From IMG/VR virus record IMGVR_UViG_3300034355_000927, positions 1-29,910 of that record: 29,910 bases of DNA; one strand, given 5' to 3'. Each line of letters starts with the position of its first letter. Within the stretch, counting starts at the first letter, position 1. Positions 26,838-29,910 of this stretch are shown here, piece by piece. The translations under genes and the position numbers were made by a program. The stretch is from a virus. The notes beneath the pieces were generated by a model. It was not told the DNA's origin, did not search any database, and saw only the letters and a program-made list of their open reading frames with translations.

Positions 26838-26866
26838 GCACCCCATTCGAGGCATAGCCCCAAACC

Positions 26867-28006
26867 ATGCCAGCCGTAACAATCGTGGAGAGCGGCGGCG
26901 TCGGTGTTACCCCGGTCGCGTCTAATGGCGTCCTCATGACGCCGGTATACGTCGGCGGCGTCGCGGTAACGATCGCGGCCAATGCAACGCCGGTGGTGTT
27001 CTTGTCCGAAACGGGCGAGAGCCTGCTGGAAACAGCCACGGCCTATCTCGGTGAGATTGAGCCGCTGCATTATTGGGATTTCACCGGCAACCGGGCAGTG
27101 TTTTCCGGCCTCGACGTCGGTGGGGTCACAAGCACCCCAGGCTACACCTTAACGCGCGCTTCTGTCGGAACAGCGGAAACCGTAGCAGGCGAGATTGTCC
27201 AGTTTGCGTCGGGCCAGCTACGCCGCACCGACAAGGGCGTGCTGATCGAGGGCGCACGAACGAACCTGTTCCTCAACAGCGATGTCGGCGTCACCCAAAG
27301 CATCACCGTCGCCGCCGTCGCTCATGTCCTGAGTATGCGTGGCACGGGCACGATAACGTTGACGGGCACATCAACGGCAGGGCCGTTAGTCGGAACAGGC
27401 GCCAACAACACCGTAACGCTGGCATTCACGCCGACCGCTGGAACGCTGACGCTCACAATCGCGGGCTCGTGTACGAACGTGCAGCTTGAAGCGGGCGCAT
27501 TCCGGTCAAGCTGGATACCAACGGCAGGGGCCAGTGTCGCCCGCGCTGCTGACATCCTCACCGTTTCCTCGCCCGGCGTCGTCTTCCCGATGACATTGTG
27601 GGCTGAAATCGAGCGCGCGGTAGATACTGGCGGCATAGAGGTGTTCATCCGCGTGGACGACGCTACGGCAAACGAAGTCGCAGCCGTTACGATCAACGCC
27701 AGCGATCTGACGAACGTCAGCATGACCGCAGGCGGCGTCGTTCAGGGCGCCCCAACGTCTGCAGGCGCGACAGTTGTAAACACGACCTACAAGATGGCGG
27801 GCTCATTCGCCACAAACCGAGTCCAGTCGTGCAGGTCTGGCATTCTTGGCACTGAAGACACACTCGCTACGGCTGCGGCAACCCCGACCGTGCTCCGAAT
27901 TGGGTCGAACGTCACAGGCGCTGGGCAACCCTTCGGATACATCAAACGCGCGGCGATATTCAACACCGCTCTGAGTGACGCAAACCTCCAACTCGTCGCG
28001 CCCTGA
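26867..28006 (+). CDS. Phage structural protein with lectin-like domain
   Basis: The 379-residue product starts with a beta-rich region rich in VxVxPV repeats (VGVTPVASNGVLMTPVYVGGVAV). It continues LHYWDFTGNRAVFSG and TLTRASVGTAE, then GVLIEGARTNLFLNS, QLEAGAFRSSWIPTAGASVARAADI and YIKRAAIFNTALSDANL. The EGARTNL...QLEAG...SYIPT..A.VTRAAD signature marks phage tail or capsid-decoration proteins with a concanavalin-like fold, which likely bind surface glycans. It sits immediately upstream of the terminase genes. Its role as a virion adhesin is inferred. Confidence 0.75.
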   Translation: MPAVTIVESGGVGVTPVASNGVLMTPVYVGGVAVTIAANATPVVFLSETGESLLETATAYLGEIEPLHYWDFTGNRAVFSGLDVGGVTSTPGYTLTRASVGTAETVAGEIVQFASGQLRRTDKGVLIEGARTNLFLNSDVGVTQSITVAAVAHVLSMRGTGTITLTGTSTAGPLVGTGANNTVTLAFTPTAGTLTLTIAGSCTNVQLEAGAFRSSWIPTAGASVARAADILTVSSPGVVFPMTLWAEIERAVDTGGIEVFIRVDDATANEVAAVTINASDLTNVSMTAGGVVQGAPTSAGATVVNTTYKMAGSFATNRVQSCRSGILGTEDTLATAAATPTVLRIGSNVTGAGQPFGYIKRAAIFNTALSDANLQLVAP

Positions 28007-28072
28007 CCAACCAGCATTCCCTAACGTAAACCCATCCCTACTGGCTCAAACCCAGAGAGAAGGAACGACACC

Positions 28073-28099
28073 GTGCCCATCAAAAGTAGATGCACTTAG
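28073..28099 (+). CDS. Possible 8-codon leader peptide ahead of terminase
   Basis: AGGA (28061-28064) lies 8 nt before GTG 28073; the frame reads MPIKSRCT and stops at TAG 28097-28099, directly abutting ATG 28100. The small-terminase ATG has no ribosome-binding site of its own, so it may depend on reinitiation. The gap 28007-28072 holds no other gene. Confidence 0.3.
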   Translation: MPIKSRCT

Positions 28100-28387
28100 A
28101 TGGCAAAGGGCAAGAAGACGGGTGGACGTGTCGCTGGCACGCATAACAAGGCCACACGCGACATCAAGGAGGCGGCACGGGCTCACGGGCCAGCCGCACT
28201 GAAAACGCTCTCCAGCCTCATGCTGAACGCAGCAAGCGAGACGGCCAGAATTGCCGCCGCCAAGGAAATCCTTGATCGCGCATACGGGAAGGCCACGCAG
28301 CCGCTTGGCGAAGATCCGACAATGCCCTTTGTAAGCAAGGAGCAGAGGGATGCCGCTGTCCGAGCCGCCTACTCGGCGGATACCTGA
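28100..28387 (+). CDS. terS: Terminase small subunit-like protein
   Basis: The 95-residue product opens MAKGKKTGGRVAGTHNKATRDIKEAARAHGPAALKTL, a basic Gly/Lys-rich start with a helix-turn-helix-like segment, followed by AARIAAAKEILDRAYGKATQPL. The GGR.aGT.NK...(A)..HG.A....L and A..A.KEILDR.yGK.tQ layout is typical of short terminase-associated proteins in alphaproteobacterial phages. It would recognise the packaging start and cooperate with the large subunit, whose gene overlaps it by 38 nt. Assignment rests on context and layout. Confidence 0.7.
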   Translation: MAKGKKTGGRVAGTHNKATRDIKEAARAHGPAALKTLSSLMLNAASETARIAAAKEILDRAYGKATQPLGEDPTMPFVSKEQRDAAVRAAYSADT

Positions 28388-29840
28388 GCCATCAGCGGAA
28401 GACTATGCGTTCACGCGCCTGCTGTCTTACGCGGCCTACCAATGGCCGAACTATGCAGACGCGCCGCACCACAGGCTGATTGCCCGCAAGCTTGAGGCAG
28501 TCGAACGGGGTGAAATCCGCCGCCTGATGATCTCGATGCCGCCACGCCACGGCAAGTCCATGCTGGCGAGCGAGTTCTTCCCAGCATGGTACATAGGGCG
28601 AAACCCTAACCACTACGTCATCGCAGCTACCTATGCGCAGGAACTGGCCGACGACTTCGGACGCAAGGTCAGGAACCAGATTGCCGATCCGGCTTACAAG
28701 GCGATCTTCCCTGGCGTTGCGCTCAAGGATGATTCAACCAGCGCCAAGCGCTTTCACATCTCGGCGCCGCTCGATGCCTTCGCAACGGGGCAAGACGGGG
28801 CTTACTTCGCTGTAGGTGTCGGCGGTCCACTCACAGGCCGTGGCGCTCACCTGCTTCTGATCGATGATCCGGTGAAGAACCGGGAGGACGCAGACAGCGA
28901 GACAATCCGCAAGAAGACGCGGGAATGGTACACATCGACGGCCTACACCCGCCTGATGAAAGACGGGCGCGTGGTGGTCATCCAGACGCGCTGGCATGAG
29001 GACGACCTGAGCGGTTGGCTATTGGCGGAACACCAGCATGAAGGCTGGGATGTCCTGTCGCTGCCGGCCATCAATGATCAGGGCAATGCGCTCTGGCCGG
29101 AAATGTACCCGGTCGATCGCCTGAACGAGATCAAGCTTGCGGTCGGTCCTAGGGACTGGTCAGCGCTGTATCAGCAACGACCTTCGCCCGAGGAAGGCGA
29201 CTATTTCAAAGCCGAATGGCTTCGGACGGTTCCAGAGCTTCCGCCCCGCGCCACGCTGAAAGTCTACGGCGGATCTGATTACGCGGTCACGGCAAACGGC
29301 GGTGACTACACGGTCCACATCGTTGTCGGCATCGACCCTGAGAGCCGCATCTACCTGCTGGACCTATGGCGAGGGCAGGCTGCATCGGACACATGGGTCG
29401 AGGCATTCTGCGACCTTGTGAAGAAGTGGAAGCCGATAGGCTGGGCTGAAGAGACGGGCCAGATCAAGGCTGGTGTTGGTCCCTTCCTGATGCGGCGGAT
29501 GCTGGAGCGTCAGGCTTACGTCTACCGTGAGACATTCCCGACCCGAGGCGACAAGGCGGTCAGGGCGCAATCCATTCGTGGCCGCATGGCGATGAAGGGC
29601 CTCTACATGGCCGCTGATGCGCCTTGGCGTGCTGACCTGATGAGCGAGCTTCTGAGCTTCCCTGTAGGTGTCCACGACGACCAGGCCGATGCGCTTGGCC
29701 TTGTGGGACAGCTCCTCGACAAGATGGAAGCTGGCTCACCGCTGGTTCCGAATACGCCCAAGCCGATTGGCAAAACGGGCCAAGTCTACCTCCCCGGCGC
29801 TCCTGAGCCTGTGCGCGGAAACAAGAAAGACTGGACCTGA
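28350..29840 (+). CDS. terL: Phage terminase large subunit
   Basis: The 496-residue protein starts at ATG 28350 with AGGAG (28338-28342) 7 nt upstream and overlaps the small subunit by 38 nt. ATPase motifs: Walker A PPRHGKS (64-70), Walker B LLLIDDP (168-174) and TRWHEDD (213-219). The RNase H-like nuclease domain begins near GGSDYA (307-312) with a metal-binding Asp310 and ends with HDDQADAL near 440-450, giving the expected acidic residues. It drives ATP-dependent packaging of DNA into the procapsid and cuts at the genome end. Length is normal for the family and no frameshift is seen. The stop overlaps the next start. Confidence 0.95.
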   Translation: MPLSEPPTRRIPEPSAEDYAFTRLLSYAAYQWPNYADAPHHRLIARKLEAVERGEIRRLMISMPPRHGKSMLASEFFPAWYIGRNPNHYVIAATYAQELADDFGRKVRNQIADPAYKAIFPGVALKDDSTSAKRFHISAPLDAFATGQDGAYFAVGVGGPLTGRGAHLLLIDDPVKNREDADSETIRKKTREWYTSTAYTRLMKDGRVVVIQTRWHEDDLSGWLLAEHQHEGWDVLSLPAINDQGNALWPEMYPVDRLNEIKLAVGPRDWSALYQQRPSPEEGDYFKAEWLRTVPELPPRATLKVYGGSDYAVTANGGDYTVHIVVGIDPESRIYLLDLWRGQAASDTWVEAFCDLVKKWKPIGWAEETGQIKAGVGPFLMRRMLERQAYVYRETFPTRGDKAVRAQSIRGRMAMKGLYMAADAPWRADLMSELLSFPVGVHDDQADALGLVGQLLDKMEAGSPLVPNTPKPIGKTGQVYLPGAPEPVRGNKKDWT

Positions 29841-29910
29841 TGTCGGACGAGGAGGGCGAGGCAACGGGCGGGGGAGACGGCGAAGAGCTACAGCCCGAGT
29901 TCGACCGCGA
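29840..29910 (+). CDS. Start of next virion gene, 3'-partial
   Basis: ATG 29840 shares its A with the terminase stop (TGATG). The visible part is acidic and Gly-rich: MSDEEGEATGGGDGEELQPEF and on. In phage order this is where a portal or head protein would be expected, but too little is visible to name it. Confidence 0.4.
   Translation, partial: MSDEEGEATGGGDGEELQPEFDR

Overview
The window is almost wall-to-wall bacteriophage DNA. High GC, alphaproteobacterial-style small phage families and a tRNA-Leu-derived attachment segment suggest a temperate tailed phage of an alphaproteobacterium, probably Hyphomicrobiales (inference; no host gene is present). A tyrosine integrase, an attachment site and a repressor/Cro switch point to a lysogenic lifestyle. 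Phage modules lie on both sides of the attachment site. Terminase is at the right edge and tail, lysis and virion genes at the left edge, so the contig reads like a circularly permuted phage map or tandem prophage rather than one prophage with a chromosomal flank.

Layout. (1) 1-9442, mostly + strand: a putative internal virion protein; a minus-strand insert (small membrane protein plus HNH endonuclease); a tail-fibre-like protein; a row of coiled-coil and membrane proteins; a complete Hsp70-like ATPase without lid; a GH24 endolysin with C-terminal membrane anchor; nested Rz/Rz1-type spanins; and two small membrane proteins. From the polytopic membrane protein through Hsp70, endolysin and i-spanin, every junction is a 4-nt stop/start overlap, so Hsp70 sits inside the lysis operon. 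(2) 9443-9660: attachment region carrying the 5' half of a tRNA-Leu(TAG) gene and a set of 10-bp phased repeats. (3) 9661-19316, all minus strand: leftward early operon with integrase, excisionase-like HTH protein, many small proteins, an HNH nuclease, an unusual 0.5-kb repeat array, DUF1367-, DUF1351-like and ERF annealing proteins. (4) 19317-19830: immunity region with XRE repressor and mirror-image operators built on GTGCAC-N3-GTGCAC. (5) 19831-25567, + strand: Cro-like protein, DUF1376 replication protein overlapping a loader-like protein, a DnaA domain-IV-like protein, a chain of four tiny membrane proteins, and a NusG-like antitermination factor. (6) 25568-29910: candidate promoter and structured leader directly after the NusG-like gene, then small proteins, a lectin-like structural protein, small and large terminase, and the start of another gene.

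How it may work together: one repressor probably controls both early promoters through matching operators. The left arm supplies recombination and integration/excision; the right arm supplies replication and then the NusG-like factor. That factor is well placed to license late transcription from the structured leader into terminase, virion and finally lysis genes, if the map is circular. The most unusual elements are the Hsp70 in the lysis operon with its membrane partner, the NusG-like gene next to a structured leader, the repeat array, and the 5'-half tRNA attachment site.
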